A stretch of DNA of 37,566 bases, from contig CAMNGZ010000004.1 of NCBI GenBank assembly GCA_946538835.1, positions 1-37,566 on the forward strand, written 5' to 3'. The stretch comes from an uncultured Clostridium sp. (GTDB lineage Bacteria > Bacillota_I > Bacilli_A > Acholeplasmatales > Anaeroplasmataceae). This document shows positions 8,689 through 17,169 of this stretch, piece after piece (position 1 is the first letter of the stretch; each line of letters begins with the position of its first letter). The notes under the pieces are model-generated. The model saw only the letters and a list, made by a program, of their open reading frames with translations. It was not told the DNA's origin and ran no database searches. A program made the position numbers and the translations under genes.

Positions 8689-10457
8689 TGAAAAAGGATA
8701 GATTTACTGAGATTTCTAATGAAACAAATGAGCTTATTGCTAAAAATAAGAAAGTTTTAGATTTATATACAAATATTAGATTTATAATGATATTAGCTTT
8801 AGTTGTGTTTGTTATTTTAGCTATCCAAAAAGAAAAAATAAGACTTGTATCTATAATTGTATCAATTGTTTTATTTATTGTAGCATTTACATTGTCTATA
8901 ATTATGAATAAATATAAAAAGATTGATAATGATTTAAATTATAAGAAAAGTGTTATAAGAGATTATTTATCTCGCTTTACTAATGATGTAAAATCTAAAG
9001 ATACTGGTCTTGAATTTGCTAAGAATGAATATTTTGAAACTGATCTTGATATATTGGGTAATAAGTCTGTTTTTAACTATATCAATTTTAGTAAAACTCC
9101 ATTTGGTAAGAAGGAAACTGCTTACTTATTATCTGGTTCTTTAGAATTGAAAGATAAACTTAAAGAACGTCAAGAAGCTAGTCAAGAATTAGCTAATAAT
9201 TTAAGTCAAACTCTAGATACTGTAAGTTATTCTTATCAATATCAGAATTTAAATCCTAATAATAAAGTTAGTGATCTTGAAAATTCTTTAAAGAGTTTTG
9301 ACAATAAATATTCTGTATCAATTATTCAAATATTATTTGGAGTTTTATATTTGGCTTTCTTTATCACCTTAATCGTATTAAGTGTGTTAAAGATTGTTCC
9401 ACCATATTCAATTTTTATATTAATGGGTGCTGGATTCTTTTTATCTAATATGATATATCCTTCTTCAAGAGTACTTGCAAATGATTTAGCAAATGCGCGA
9501 AATATTGTCAAAGGCTACAGTGATTTAATATTAGATATTTCAAAGAAAAATTATGAGTCTGATATTTTGAAAGATCTTCAAAAACCTATTAAATTAATTA
9601 ATAATAAAGCTTTAAAGAGTTTTAACATTATTTCAGGTTTCGCAGAGAGTAGAAATAATATTTTATATCAAGTTTTATTTGATGGTTCTATTATGGTAGA
9701 CTTATATGTATTATTATTTTATTCTCGTTGGCAAAAGAAATATGCAAATTATTTAAGAGAAGCTTTTTTGTCAATTGGTAAGATTGAATCTCTAATCTCT
9801 ATTTCTACAATAAGTCTTGTAAAAGAAGAGTCTTGTTTACCTGTAGTATCTAATAAATTTGAATTTAAAAATATTCGTCATCCACTTATTTGTGAATCTA
9901 AATGTATTCCGAATAGTTTTGAATTTAGTAAACGTAATATTATCACAGGTTCAAATATGAGTGGTAAAACTACATTTATGCGTTCAATTGGTACAAATTA
10001 TATATTATTCTTATCTGGATCAAATGTTTGCGCAAATAGTTTTGAAGCGCCAATTTTAAAACTTTTTACTTCTATGAAAGTGGTAGATGATGTAAATAAT
10101 AACATTTCAACTTTCTATGGTGAAATTCTTCGTGTTAAGAATATTGTAGAATATATTAAAGACAACAAACCAATGTTAGTTCTTGTCGATGAAATTTTTA
10201 AAGGGACTAATACTCATGATAGAATTATTGGTGCTAAGAGCTTCATTGAAAAGCTTAATAGAGATAATATTTATTCTATCATAACTACTCATGACCCAGA
10301 GTTATGTAAAGTAGAGGATGTTAAGAATTATCATTTTGAAGAACATTATGAAGATGATAAGATTTTATTTGATTATTTGATTCATGATGGCATTGCAAAT
10401 ACACGTAATGCTATTTATTTGTTAAAATTGGCTGGTATTGTTGATAAAGAAAAATAG
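8688..10457 (+). CDS. Membrane-anchored MutS-family ATPase (not classical MutS1)
   Basis: The 589-residue product has a C-terminal MutS ATPase domain. Walker A is GSNMSGKTT (residues 421-429), a diversity loop follows near DDVNNNISTFYGEI, Walker B has Asp501-Glu502 (LVDEIFKGTN), and the TTHD switch has His535. Upstream is the helical core region. The mismatch-reading N-terminal domain I of MutS1 is missing. In its place are two hydrophobic helices near residues 25-70 and two more near 208-256, predicting membrane attachment. Similar TM-containing MutS-like proteins occur in Bacillota and Bacteroidota, but their function is not known to me. The ATG shares its A with the recX stop (TAATG), indicating coupling. 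Canonical mismatch repair is unlikely. Confidence 0.85.
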   Translation: MKKDRFTEISNETNELIAKNKKVLDLYTNIRFIMILALVVFVILAIQKEKIRLVSIIVSIVLFIVAFTLSIIMNKYKKIDNDLNYKKSVIRDYLSRFTNDVKSKDTGLEFAKNEYFETDLDILGNKSVFNYINFSKTPFGKKETAYLLSGSLELKDKLKERQEASQELANNLSQTLDTVSYSYQYQNLNPNNKVSDLENSLKSFDNKYSVSIIQILFGVLYLAFFITLIVLSVLKIVPPYSIFILMGAGFFLSNMIYPSSRVLANDLANARNIVKGYSDLILDISKKNYESDILKDLQKPIKLINNKALKSFNIISGFAESRNNILYQVLFDGSIMVDLYVLLFYSRWQKKYANYLREAFLSIGKIESLISISTISLVKEESCLPVVSNKFEFKNIRHPLICESKCIPNSFEFSKRNIITGSNMSGKTTFMRSIGTNYILFLSGSNVCANSFEAPILKLFTSMKVVDDVNNNISTFYGEILRVKNIVEYIKDNKPMLVLVDEIFKGTNTHDRIIGAKSFIEKLNRDNIYSIITTHDPELCKVEDVKNYHFEEHYEDDKILFDYLIHDGIANTRNAIYLLKLAGIVDKEK

Positions 10458-10486
10458 GAATTCGTTGAAATTCCTATTTTTTTTTT
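10452..10486. terminator. Bidirectional terminator between mutS-like gene and HAD gene
   Basis: Stem AAATAGGAATT/AATTCCTATTT with loop CGTTGA. It has a ten-T tract on the + side and five T on the - side, so it can end both convergent transcripts. The mutS-like stop codon lies inside the left arm. Confidence 0.85.
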
Positions 10487-11300
10487 AGATATTTAGATTT
10501 AAGATTTTGTTAATAAATTTACATGCACCGTCATGAGAATTATCAAATTCACTAATATATTTAGCGGCTTCTTTAGCTTCTTTTTCGCCATTAATCATAG
10601 CACATGTCTCCCCTTTTAATTTAAGCAATGATGCATCTTTAATAGAATCACCTATCGCAATTAAATCGGATTCTTTGAATTGATATTTTAACATAATTTC
10701 TAGAACTGCATACATTTTGTTGACATTTTTTATGTTTAAATAGAAGAGCTCATATTTCAAATCTTTGCCAAGACTTGTTAATTGAAAATAGTCTTTATAT
10801 GATTCTATATTTTTCTTAAAGTCTTCACTTTTATCTACATGGACAACCATAAAAATCATATTTGGTGATTGTAAGTCAAGATTTAGAAAATTGTTTTCAT
10901 AAATTGTGGTTTCTTTAGTGATACCATAAAGTGGTTGCAAGATAGAAAGTCTGTTATGAATATATAAATTGTTTCTAAAATGATAGAATGCACTATATAT
11001 CTTATCTTCATTATCTTTAAACACTTTTTTTAAGGTTGTTATGTCAATTGACATAACTTCGTCTTCAATATTCTTATCGTAGAAGTGAAGTTCACCGCCT
11101 GCTTGACAAATAATTGGACCATGTAGATTTAATTCTTCATGAATTTTACTCATTTCACTATAATTATCTTGACTAGCCAGTACAACCATATGTCCGAGTT
11201 CTTCATATTTTTTCAAGCATTTTTGGGAATATTCTGATACTTTACCTACATCATTTAATAATGTATTATCTAAATCTAGAACAATTAATTTTTTTTCCAT
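10485..11300 (-). CDS. HAD-superfamily (Cof/IIB type) phosphatase
   Basis: The 271-residue protein fits the Cof-like HAD phosphatases that remove phosphate from sugar phosphates or flavin-type cofactors. Motif I is VLDLDNT with nucleophile Asp9 and acid Asp11. Motif II is the Ser of LASQDN, where relatives usually have A-T-G-R. Motif III is the Lys in NIKNVNKMYAV and motif IV is AIGDSIKDASLL. The alpha/beta cap lies between motifs II and III. The substrate cannot be read from sequence. AAGGGAGG on the minus strand sets the start. It is the first of only two minus-strand genes and is transcribed convergently with the mutS-like gene. Confidence 0.85.
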   Translation of the reverse strand: MEKKLIVLDLDNTLLNDVGKVSEYSQKCLKKYEELGHMVVLASQDNYSEMSKIHEELNLHGPIICQAGGELHFYDKNIEDEVMSIDITTLKKVFKDNEDKIYSAFYHFRNNLYIHNRLSILQPLYGITKETTIYENNFLNLDLQSPNMIFMVVHVDKSEDFKKNIESYKDYFQLTSLGKDLKYELFYLNIKNVNKMYAVLEIMLKYQFKESDLIAIGDSIKDASLLKLKGETCAMINGEKEAKEAAKYISEFDNSHDGACKFINKILNLNI

Positions 11301-11329
11301 ATTAGCCTCCCTTTCTTTAATTTAATTCT

Positions 11330-11358
11330 ATTATACAAAAAAGAAAAATAATTAAAAT
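11330..11358 (-). promoter_or_regulatory. Probable promoter of the HAD phosphatase gene
   Basis: On the minus strand a TATAAT (11330-11335) has a weak -35, ATTTTA (11353-11358), at 17 nt. The -10 is convincing, the -35 is not. Confidence 0.45.
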
Positions 11359-11409
11359 ACTAAAATATTAAATTGTAGCTTGTTGAGTCGAATTTTAACT
11401 AAAATCGCC

Positions 11410-11438
11410 TTTAATGAAGATGATTTTTATAGTATAAT
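11410..11438 (+). promoter_or_regulatory. Probable promoter of the ftsK operon
   Basis: TATAAT (11433-11438) with a weak -35, TTTAAT (11410-11415), at 17 nt. It precedes the AAGGGGG ribosome binding site at 11451-11457. Confidence 0.5.
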
Positions 11439-11463
11439 AATATGTATAAGAAGGGGGATTAAT

Positions 11464-12348
11464 ATGGTCCTTGCATTTAAATTTGATATGGCTTCATTGA
11501 TCAGTTTAATCCTTGGTATTTTCTTAGGATTGGTCATTGCAATTTTAATATATTTGTTACTAGTCCTAACTAGTATGAATAAGAACAAAAAAATATTTAA
11601 ACCTCAGGTTAAAGATGTTGACTCTAACGAGGTTGTTGAGCTTATTAATAACGCTAAAGATGAATTTAAAGATAACAAGCTTCGTGGCGAACAATCTTAC
11701 GTTACTTATGCAATTGATATTTCAAAAAAATTAATTTATCAGATTGCTAAAAAATTTTATCCTAATAGTCGCCATCCTTTACTTGAAATCTCGATTGATG
11801 AAGCTTTAATGTTGATTTCATATATTTCAAAAAGACTTGATGAAGTCTTAGCTCACAATGGATTAAAGTTCTTAAAGAGATTTAAGATTTCTTTTATTGT
11901 TTCATTGTACGACATTAAAGAAAATTTTATGGAAAATGACATTGTTAAAGCCACAAGAAAATATAAAATTTCTAATGCATTTAATGCCGCTAAAAATGTT
12001 TTAAATATTATAAATCCTGTTTATTGGATTCGTAAAGTTGTTATGAATAAAGCTATAAATATTATTTTAAAGAAACTTTGTGTTGTAATGATTTCTGTTA
12101 GTGGTGAAGAAACTTATAAGATTTATTCTAAATCAATTTACTCAAAAGAAAGTGAAATTGATTCTGGCGTTGCTGAGTTAGTAGATGATTTGTCAAAGAC
12201 TGTTAAAGAGGAAGAAGATTTTAATAAAGTTGATTCTCAGTTAGATATTGCAGATGAAGAAAATAAAGGCCTTATGTTAATTGAAAATAGTAATGAGCCT
12301 GTCAAAAAAAAGAAAAAAGGTTTTTGGCCTTTTCGTAAAAAGGAGTAA
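11464..12348 (+). CDS. Membrane-anchored protein of unknown function upstream of ftsK
   Basis: I use the ATG at 11464, behind AAGGGGG, giving 294 residues; the ORF-track start would overlap the promoter. One strong transmembrane helix spans about residues 12-36 (ASLISLILGIFLGLVIAILIYL). A mostly helical cytoplasmic region follows, with conserved-looking segments such as KKFYPNSRHPLLEISIDEAL and FLKRFKISFIVSLYDIKENF. After that comes an acidic linker and a basic-aromatic tail, KKKKKGFWPFRKKE. I do not recognise the family. The ribosome binding site of ftsK lies in its last codons, so the two are coupled. A membrane partner for the soluble translocase is a reasonable guess. Confidence 0.7.
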   Translation: MVLAFKFDMASLISLILGIFLGLVIAILIYLLLVLTSMNKNKKIFKPQVKDVDSNEVVELINNAKDEFKDNKLRGEQSYVTYAIDISKKLIYQIAKKFYPNSRHPLLEISIDEALMLISYISKRLDEVLAHNGLKFLKRFKISFIVSLYDIKENFMENDIVKATRKYKISNAFNAAKNVLNIINPVYWIRKVVMNKAINIILKKLCVVMISVSGEETYKIYSKSIYSKESEIDSGVAELVDDLSKTVKEEEDFNKVDSQLDIADEENKGLMLIENSNEPVKKKKKGFWPFRKKE

Positions 12349-12353
12349 TTAGC

Positions 12354-14666
12354 ATGCTTTGGTTTAAGAAAAAGAAAAAAATTGTTGAAGTTAAAAATGA
12401 GAGATTTGTAATTCCTCAAATCCAAAGTCCATATCAAGGTATTAAGAAAACTAGAGATGGTTTTGTTCCATCAACATTTTCAAGTGCTATTTTTGGTACT
12501 GGATTAAATGATAAAGCGAAGATTCATGATTCTAGCAAGGAACTAGGGGATACTCGTAGAAAATATGATTCATTTAGAGATCCTAAAGATAGAAAAGTAT
12601 CTGATGATGAATTGATTCAAAAATATGGTACTAAGTATCCAGAATTCCATCAAATTGATATTGAACAAGCAAAGCGTATTTATGGTGAAGATTTTGAATT
12701 CCATAAAAAGGAAGATAGTGCTCCTGTCGTTGATACAAATAAGAAAGCTTTCAGCTTTATTGAATCAAAAGATGATAATAAAGCAGCTGATATTAAGGAA
12801 GAAGTTCCTCCTGTTAAAAATTTTGATTTCTCTTTTGAAAAAGAAGAACCTAAGGAAGATGATAATCCTTTCCAAAGATTTACTAATCTTAAGGTTGGAG
12901 AAGATGTTTACAAAAGTAGTCTTGAATCAAAATTTAATAATAATGGTGAATACAAGACTAAAAATAGTGCAATTGTAAGAAAAAGTGATAATCAAAGTCA
13001 AACTATTTTTGATGACCCTAAATTCAATCATCCAATTGAAAAAGATATAAATATGTATCCTAGTCATCATAAAGAAATTGAAGAAGACAATAAAATTAAT
13101 ACTTATCAAGAAGTAGCCCCAGCTCCTGTTGCTAATAACAATTATCAAGAAGATTCATTTGAAGAATCAGAGCCTGAAGTTTCATACATTGAACCTACAA
13201 CTTTAGAAATGCCTTCTTTAATTAATCCATATAAGGATTATCAATTACCACCATTATCATTATTAAGTCATCATGAAGATGAAAATGAAGAATTGCCAGC
13301 TTGGATTGAAGAGAAGAAACAAATTATTAATGATACATTAAATTCATTCGCCATCTCTGGTGAAGTTGCTAAATATGTATTGGGACCTACCTTCACTCGT
13401 TATGAAATTTTACTTGAAACAGGTGTTAATGTTCGTAAGATTTTATCAATTGAAGACAACTTACAAATGAATTTAGGTGTTAAGTCTATTCGTATTCAAG
13501 CTCCTATTCCAGGTAAACGTACTGTTGGTATTGAAGTTCCAAATGAAAAGAGAAAAACTGTATTCTATGGTGATACATTATCAGAGAGTTTCATCAATGA
13601 TAATAAGCCTTTAAATGTTGTGGTTGGTAAAGATATTGATGGTAATATCATTGAGACTAATATTGCAAAATGGCCACATGGTTTAATTGCCGGTGGTACT
13701 GGTAGTGGTAAATCAGTTTGTATCAACACTATCATTACTTCTTTACTTTTAAAGAATAAGCCAAATCAGGTTCGTTTCATTATGATTGACCCTAAACAAG
13801 TAGAATTGTCAGTTTATAATGATTTACCTCACATGATTACCCCTGTTATCAGTGATCCTAAAATGGCTAGTACTGCATTAAAGTGGGCAGTTAACGAAAT
13901 GGAAAGAAGATTTACTCAATTTTCATCTGTTCGTGCTCGTGATATTTCTTCTTATAATGAAAAAACTGAAGAAGACCCTACATTACAGAAGATGTGCTAC
14001 ATTGTCATTGTTATCGACGAATTGGCTGACCTAATGATGACTTGTGGTCAAGATGTTGAAGATTCAATTCAACGTATTACTCAAAAGGCTCGTGCTGCAG
14101 GTATTCATTTGATTGTTGCCACTCAACGTCCTACTGTTGACGTAGTTAAAGGAACAATAAAGGCTAATATTCAAGCTCGTTTAGCATTCCGTGTAAATTC
14201 TCAAGTTGATTCTACAACAATTCTAGATGAAGTTGGTGCTGAAAACCTACTTGGTTATGGTGATATGTTGTTAAAAGAAGTAGATTTTGCAAAACGTGTT
14301 CAAGGTTCTTATATTCCGGATAGTGATATTGATGCAGTTGTTGACTTCATTTGCAATGAAGCGCAACCTGATTATCAATTAACTCATAAAGATTTGGAAG
14401 AATCTAATGAAACTGCTTCATTTGGTGGATTAACTACTAATGAAGAATCTCCTGATTTGATATATCAAATCGCAGTTTGGTGTGTTGAAAATCAATCTTG
14501 TTCTATTAACTCTTTAACTCAAGCATTTAGTCTTGGATTCAATAGAGCTCAAAGAATTGTTCAAACATTAGAGACTATGGGTATTATTAGTGAACGTAAA
14601 GGTACTAAACGTGATATCTTGATGGATTTAAATCAAATCAATGATTTATTCGAAAAAGGAGAATAA
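12354..14666 (+). CDS. ftsK: FtsK/SpoIIIE-family DNA translocase without membrane domain (SftA-like)
   Basis: FtsK-family motors pump DNA through the division septum to clear chromosome termini. The 770-residue protein has a RecA-like motor with Walker A GGTGSGKS (residues 447-454) and Walker B Asp555 in IVIDELADLMM. The substrate-binding segment RAAGIHLIVATQRP is intact. A C-terminal winged-helix gamma domain (about 705-765, with SLGFNRAQRIVQTLETMGII) would read orientation sequences. There is no N-terminal transmembrane domain. Instead it starts MLWFKKKKK and runs about 300 acidic, low-complexity residues before the motor, like the soluble B. subtilis translocase SftA. AAAAGGAG precedes the ATG. 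lepB starts 4 nt after its stop. Confidence 0.95.
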   Translation: MLWFKKKKKIVEVKNERFVIPQIQSPYQGIKKTRDGFVPSTFSSAIFGTGLNDKAKIHDSSKELGDTRRKYDSFRDPKDRKVSDDELIQKYGTKYPEFHQIDIEQAKRIYGEDFEFHKKEDSAPVVDTNKKAFSFIESKDDNKAADIKEEVPPVKNFDFSFEKEEPKEDDNPFQRFTNLKVGEDVYKSSLESKFNNNGEYKTKNSAIVRKSDNQSQTIFDDPKFNHPIEKDINMYPSHHKEIEEDNKINTYQEVAPAPVANNNYQEDSFEESEPEVSYIEPTTLEMPSLINPYKDYQLPPLSLLSHHEDENEELPAWIEEKKQIINDTLNSFAISGEVAKYVLGPTFTRYEILLETGVNVRKILSIEDNLQMNLGVKSIRIQAPIPGKRTVGIEVPNEKRKTVFYGDTLSESFINDNKPLNVVVGKDIDGNIIETNIAKWPHGLIAGGTGSGKSVCINTIITSLLLKNKPNQVRFIMIDPKQVELSVYNDLPHMITPVISDPKMASTALKWAVNEMERRFTQFSSVRARDISSYNEKTEEDPTLQKMCYIVIVIDELADLMMTCGQDVEDSIQRITQKARAAGIHLIVATQRPTVDVVKGTIKANIQARLAFRVNSQVDSTTILDEVGAENLLGYGDMLLKEVDFAKRVQGSYIPDSDIDAVVDFICNEAQPDYQLTHKDLEESNETASFGGLTTNEESPDLIYQIAVWCVENQSCSINSLTQAFSLGFNRAQRIVQTLETMGIISERKGTKRDILMDLNQINDLFEKGE

Positions 14667-14669
14667 ATT

Positions 14670-15509
14670 ATGCCAAAAGAATTAGATAAGCAAAAGATGT
14701 TTAAAAAGATTTTAATTAAAAGTCTTATATCGTTGATAATTATTACAACATTAGTCATTGTTGGTTCAATATATAAAGAAAAGATTTCTAAATTATCTAT
14801 TATAAATCCTATTGCTTATGTGACTACTGGAATTTTAATAATTATTCTTTATTTATCTGCTTTTGTTTTTTCAATATATTTTTTGAAAACAAATGATCCA
14901 ATCTTTTCTGATAAAACAGTTTATACGATTTATTCAACTCATGATTTATTAAGTTTCTTATTTAATGTCTTATATGGATTATTCTTTATATTGGTATTCT
15001 TTATAACTCCTACAACTGTAAGTGGTAGTAGTATGAATAACACTTTATATAATGGAGATAGATTGCTAATTTGGCATCTTAATTATAAAGTTGAAAGAGG
15101 AGATATTGTCATCGTTGATATTAATAAAAATTATGATGATACTGAAAACGAAGAAGAATTCTATATAAAAAGAGTTGTGGCAGTTGAAAATGATACTGTT
15201 AGATATGAAGCTGTGACTACAACTAGAGGTATTATTTATGTAAATGATATTAAAGTTGAAGAAAATGTTCCTTATCAAAGATTTAAAACTTCAATGTCTA
15301 TTCATTCAACTGGTGAATCAGATTTGACTAGTACATATGAAGGAAAAATTAGAAGTGGTTACTCTTTAGTTCTTGGAGATAATAGAAATCATTCAAGAGA
15401 TAGTCGCTATATTGGATTGATTCATAATGAAGATATTTTAGGTAAAGCTGTATTTAGATATTATTCAAAAGCTGCAGGTTTTGGGAAGATAGAGACTTCA
15501 ATTTTGTAA
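14670..15509 (+). CDS. lepB: Signal peptidase I
   Basis: Type I signal peptidase cleaves signal peptides from exported proteins at the outer face of the membrane. The 279-residue product has the catalytic Ser121 in SGSSMNNTL and the general-base Lys167 in FYIKRVVAV. The conserved box LGDNRNHSRDSRYIG is present. Three hydrophobic helices precede the catalytic domain, at about 13-31, 46-70 and 92-114, whereas many Gram-positive enzymes have only one. The ribosome binding site AAAAAGGAG lies at the end of ftsK, so it is in the same operon. The substrates include products delivered by SecA and SRP, both encoded in this window. Confidence 0.93.
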   Translation: MPKELDKQKMFKKILIKSLISLIIITTLVIVGSIYKEKISKLSIINPIAYVTTGILIIILYLSAFVFSIYFLKTNDPIFSDKTVYTIYSTHDLLSFLFNVLYGLFFILVFFITPTTVSGSSMNNTLYNGDRLLIWHLNYKVERGDIVIVDINKNYDDTENEEEFYIKRVVAVENDTVRYEAVTTTRGIIYVNDIKVEENVPYQRFKTSMSIHSTGESDLTSTYEGKIRSGYSLVLGDNRNHSRDSRYIGLIHNEDILGKAVFRYYSKAAGFGKIETSIL

Positions 15510-15517
15510 AAAAATTC

Positions 15518-15546
15518 TTTTTAAATTAGTAATTTTATGTTATACT
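15518..15546 (+). promoter_or_regulatory. Extended -10 promoter of rbgA-rnhB
   Basis: TATACT (15541-15546) preceded by TGT (extended -10), with a poor -35, TTTTTA, at 17 nt. No clear terminator separates lepB from it, so read-through is possible. Confidence 0.6.
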
Positions 15547-15569
15547 AAAAAAGTTTTAGGAGTGATATT

Positions 15570-16424
15570 ATGGCACAATTCCAATGGTATCCTGGACATA
15601 TGGCGAAAGCTCAAAGAGAGTTAACAGAGGTTTTACCTTTAGTTGATATTGTAATTGAGTTGAGAGATGCAAGAATCCCTTATTCAAGCCAAAATCCAGT
15701 AATTGATAATTTAATAAAAGATAAGTATAGATTGATTCTTTTAAATAAAGCTGATTTAGCAGATAAGAAAATTACTCAAGCATGGATTAAAAAACTAACA
15801 GCTGCTAACACATACGCTCTTGATATAGACTGTCAAACAGGTCTTAATATCAATAAGGTTATTCCAACAATAAAAACAATTTTAAAAGATAAGTTGGATA
15901 AGTTAAGAGAAAAAGGTCTTGTAAACAAGACTTTAAGAGCTACTATTGTAGGTATTCCTAATGTTGGTAAATCTACATTCATTAACAAGATGACTGGTAA
16001 AAAAGTTTCTATTACTGGTGATAAGCCAGGTGTTACTAAACATTTATCATGGTTTAAAGCAAGTGATGACTTACAAATACTTGATACTCCAGGTATTTTA
16101 TGGCCAAAGTTTGAAAGCGAAGAAGTTGGTATTAAACTTGCAATTTGCCAAGGTATTAAAGATGAAATCGTTGATAAATATAAAATGGCAGTTTATGGTC
16201 TAGTATATTTAGCACAAAAATATCCTTCTCGTTTAAAGGAACGTTATAATCTTGATGATTTAGATACAAGTGATGAAGGTCTACATTTAATTGAAGAAAT
16301 TGCAAGAAAACGTGGTTTTATTCAAAAGGGTGCTCGCATTGATTATGAGAGAACTATTACTTATGTATTAAATGATATTAGATCAAATAAGTTAGGAGCG
16401 ATTAGCTTTGAAGAATCAGAATAA
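15570..16424 (+). CDS. rbgA: Ribosome biogenesis GTPase RbgA (YlqF)
   Basis: RbgA is a circularly permuted GTPase needed for late assembly of the 50S subunit. The 284-residue product starts with the family signature [12 protein letters not shown]4 is NKAD (residues 59-62) and lies before G1, [12 protein letters not shown] (128-139), as expected for circular permutation. G3 is DTPG in [12 protein letters not shown]. The C-terminal helical domain with [17 protein letters not shown] is the ANTAR-like RNA-binding part. AGGAG precedes the ATG. The end overlaps rnhB by 17 nt, the same gene pair as in B. subtilis. Confidence 0.97.
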   Translation: MAQFQWYPGHMAKAQRELTEVLPLVDIVIELRDARIPYSSQNPVIDNLIKDKYRLILLNKADLADKKITQAWIKKLTAANTYALDIDCQTGLNINKVIPTIKTILKDKLDKLREKGLVNKTLRATIVGIPNVGKSTFINKMTGKKVSITGDKPGVTKHLSWFKASDDLQILDTPGILWPKFESEEVGIKLAICQGIKDEIVDKYKMAVYGLVYLAQKYPSRLKERYNLDDLDTSDEGLHLIEEIARKRGFIQKGARIDYERTITYVLNDIRSNKLGAISFEESE

Positions 16425-17061
16425 TTTATATGAATATGAAGAAGCATTAGAAGATAGAGGCTACAAATATGTAGCTGGTGTTGACGAAGTAGGACGTGGT
16501 CCTTTAGCAGGACCTGTTGTTGTTGCGGCAGTAATTCTTCCTATGGGACTTAGAATTAAAGGTATCAATGACTCAAAAAAATTAAGTGAAAAGAAACGTG
16601 AAGAGCTTTATAAACAAATTATGAAAGAAGCTTTAGCTGTATCTGTGGCTTATGTATATGAAGATGAGATTGATAAAATTAATATCTATGAAGCGACTAA
16701 AAAAGGTATGCTTGAAGCAGTTGATAAATTACAAATTAAGCCAGAGCATGTTTTAATTGACGCAATGCCACTTCCAGAACTTAAGATTGAACATACTTCA
16801 ATCATACATGGTGATGCGTTAAGTGCTTCTATTGGTGCTGCAAGCATCATTGCTAAAGTGACAAGAGATCATTTTATGGAAAAGATGGATCACAAATATC
16901 CAAATTATGGTTTTAAGAAACATAAAGGATATTGTACAAAAGAACATTTGGAAGCTCTTGAAAAATATGGTCCTTGTGAAATTCATAGAAAATCATTCGC
17001 GCCAGTAGCTAAATTTTATCAAAAGCAATTGTCTTTTGATTTGTTCTCAGAAGAAAACTAA
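16408..17061 (+). CDS. rnhB: Ribonuclease HII (TTG start)
   Basis: RNase HII cuts the RNA strand of RNA/DNA hybrids and nicks at misincorporated ribonucleotides. The 217-residue product has the catalytic set: Asp26 and Glu27 in [13 protein letters not shown], Asp118 in LIDAMP and Asp154 in VTRDHF. The start must be the TTG at 16408. AGGAG lies 9 nt upstream, and no ATG or GTG occurs in frame before the catalytic VDEVGRG motif. It overlaps the end of rbgA in another frame by 17 nt, which implies translational coupling. A strong terminator follows. Confidence 0.95.
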   Translation: MKNQNNLYEYEEALEDRGYKYVAGVDEVGRGPLAGPVVVAAVILPMGLRIKGINDSKKLSEKKREELYKQIMKEALAVSVAYVYEDEIDKINIYEATKKGMLEAVDKLQIKPEHVLIDAMPLPELKIEHTSIIHGDALSASIGAASIIAKVTRDHFMEKMDHKYPNYGFKKHKGYCTKEHLEALEKYGPCEIHRKSFAPVAKFYQKQLSFDLFSEEN

Positions 17062-17080
17062 ATTTATCTATATTATATAT

Positions 17081-17109
17081 AATATAGGCTATTTTGGCCT
17101 ATATTTTTT
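17081..17109 (+). terminator. Rho-independent terminator of rbgA-rnhB
   Basis: Stem AATATAGGC/GCCTATATT with loop TATTTTG and a T tract to 17109. Confidence 0.85.
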
Positions 17110-17111
17110 AT

Positions 17112-17140
17112 TTGACAATAATATTTGTTTGTTTTATTAT
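17112..17140 (+). promoter_or_regulatory. SigA-type promoter of topA
   Basis: A perfect -35, TTGACA (17112-17117), 17 nt, TATTAT (17135-17140). The -35 begins 3 nt after the previous terminator. Confidence 0.85.
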
Positions 17141-17169
17141 TTAAATAGAAAAATTTGGAGGTAGTTTAC

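Noticed and set aside
8688-10457. Calling the MutS-like protein a mismatch repair enzyme
   Set aside because: The mismatch-binding N-terminal domain is absent and membrane helices are present; only the ATPase core is shared.
12625-12978. 117-aa ORF on the + strand inside ftsK
   Set aside because: It is a Lys/Leu/Ile-rich shadow of the acidic linker of ftsK in another frame, without a ribosome binding site or family features.
15501-15530. A-run/T-run after lepB as a terminator
   Set aside because: Only A-T pairs with no GC stem; too weak to call.
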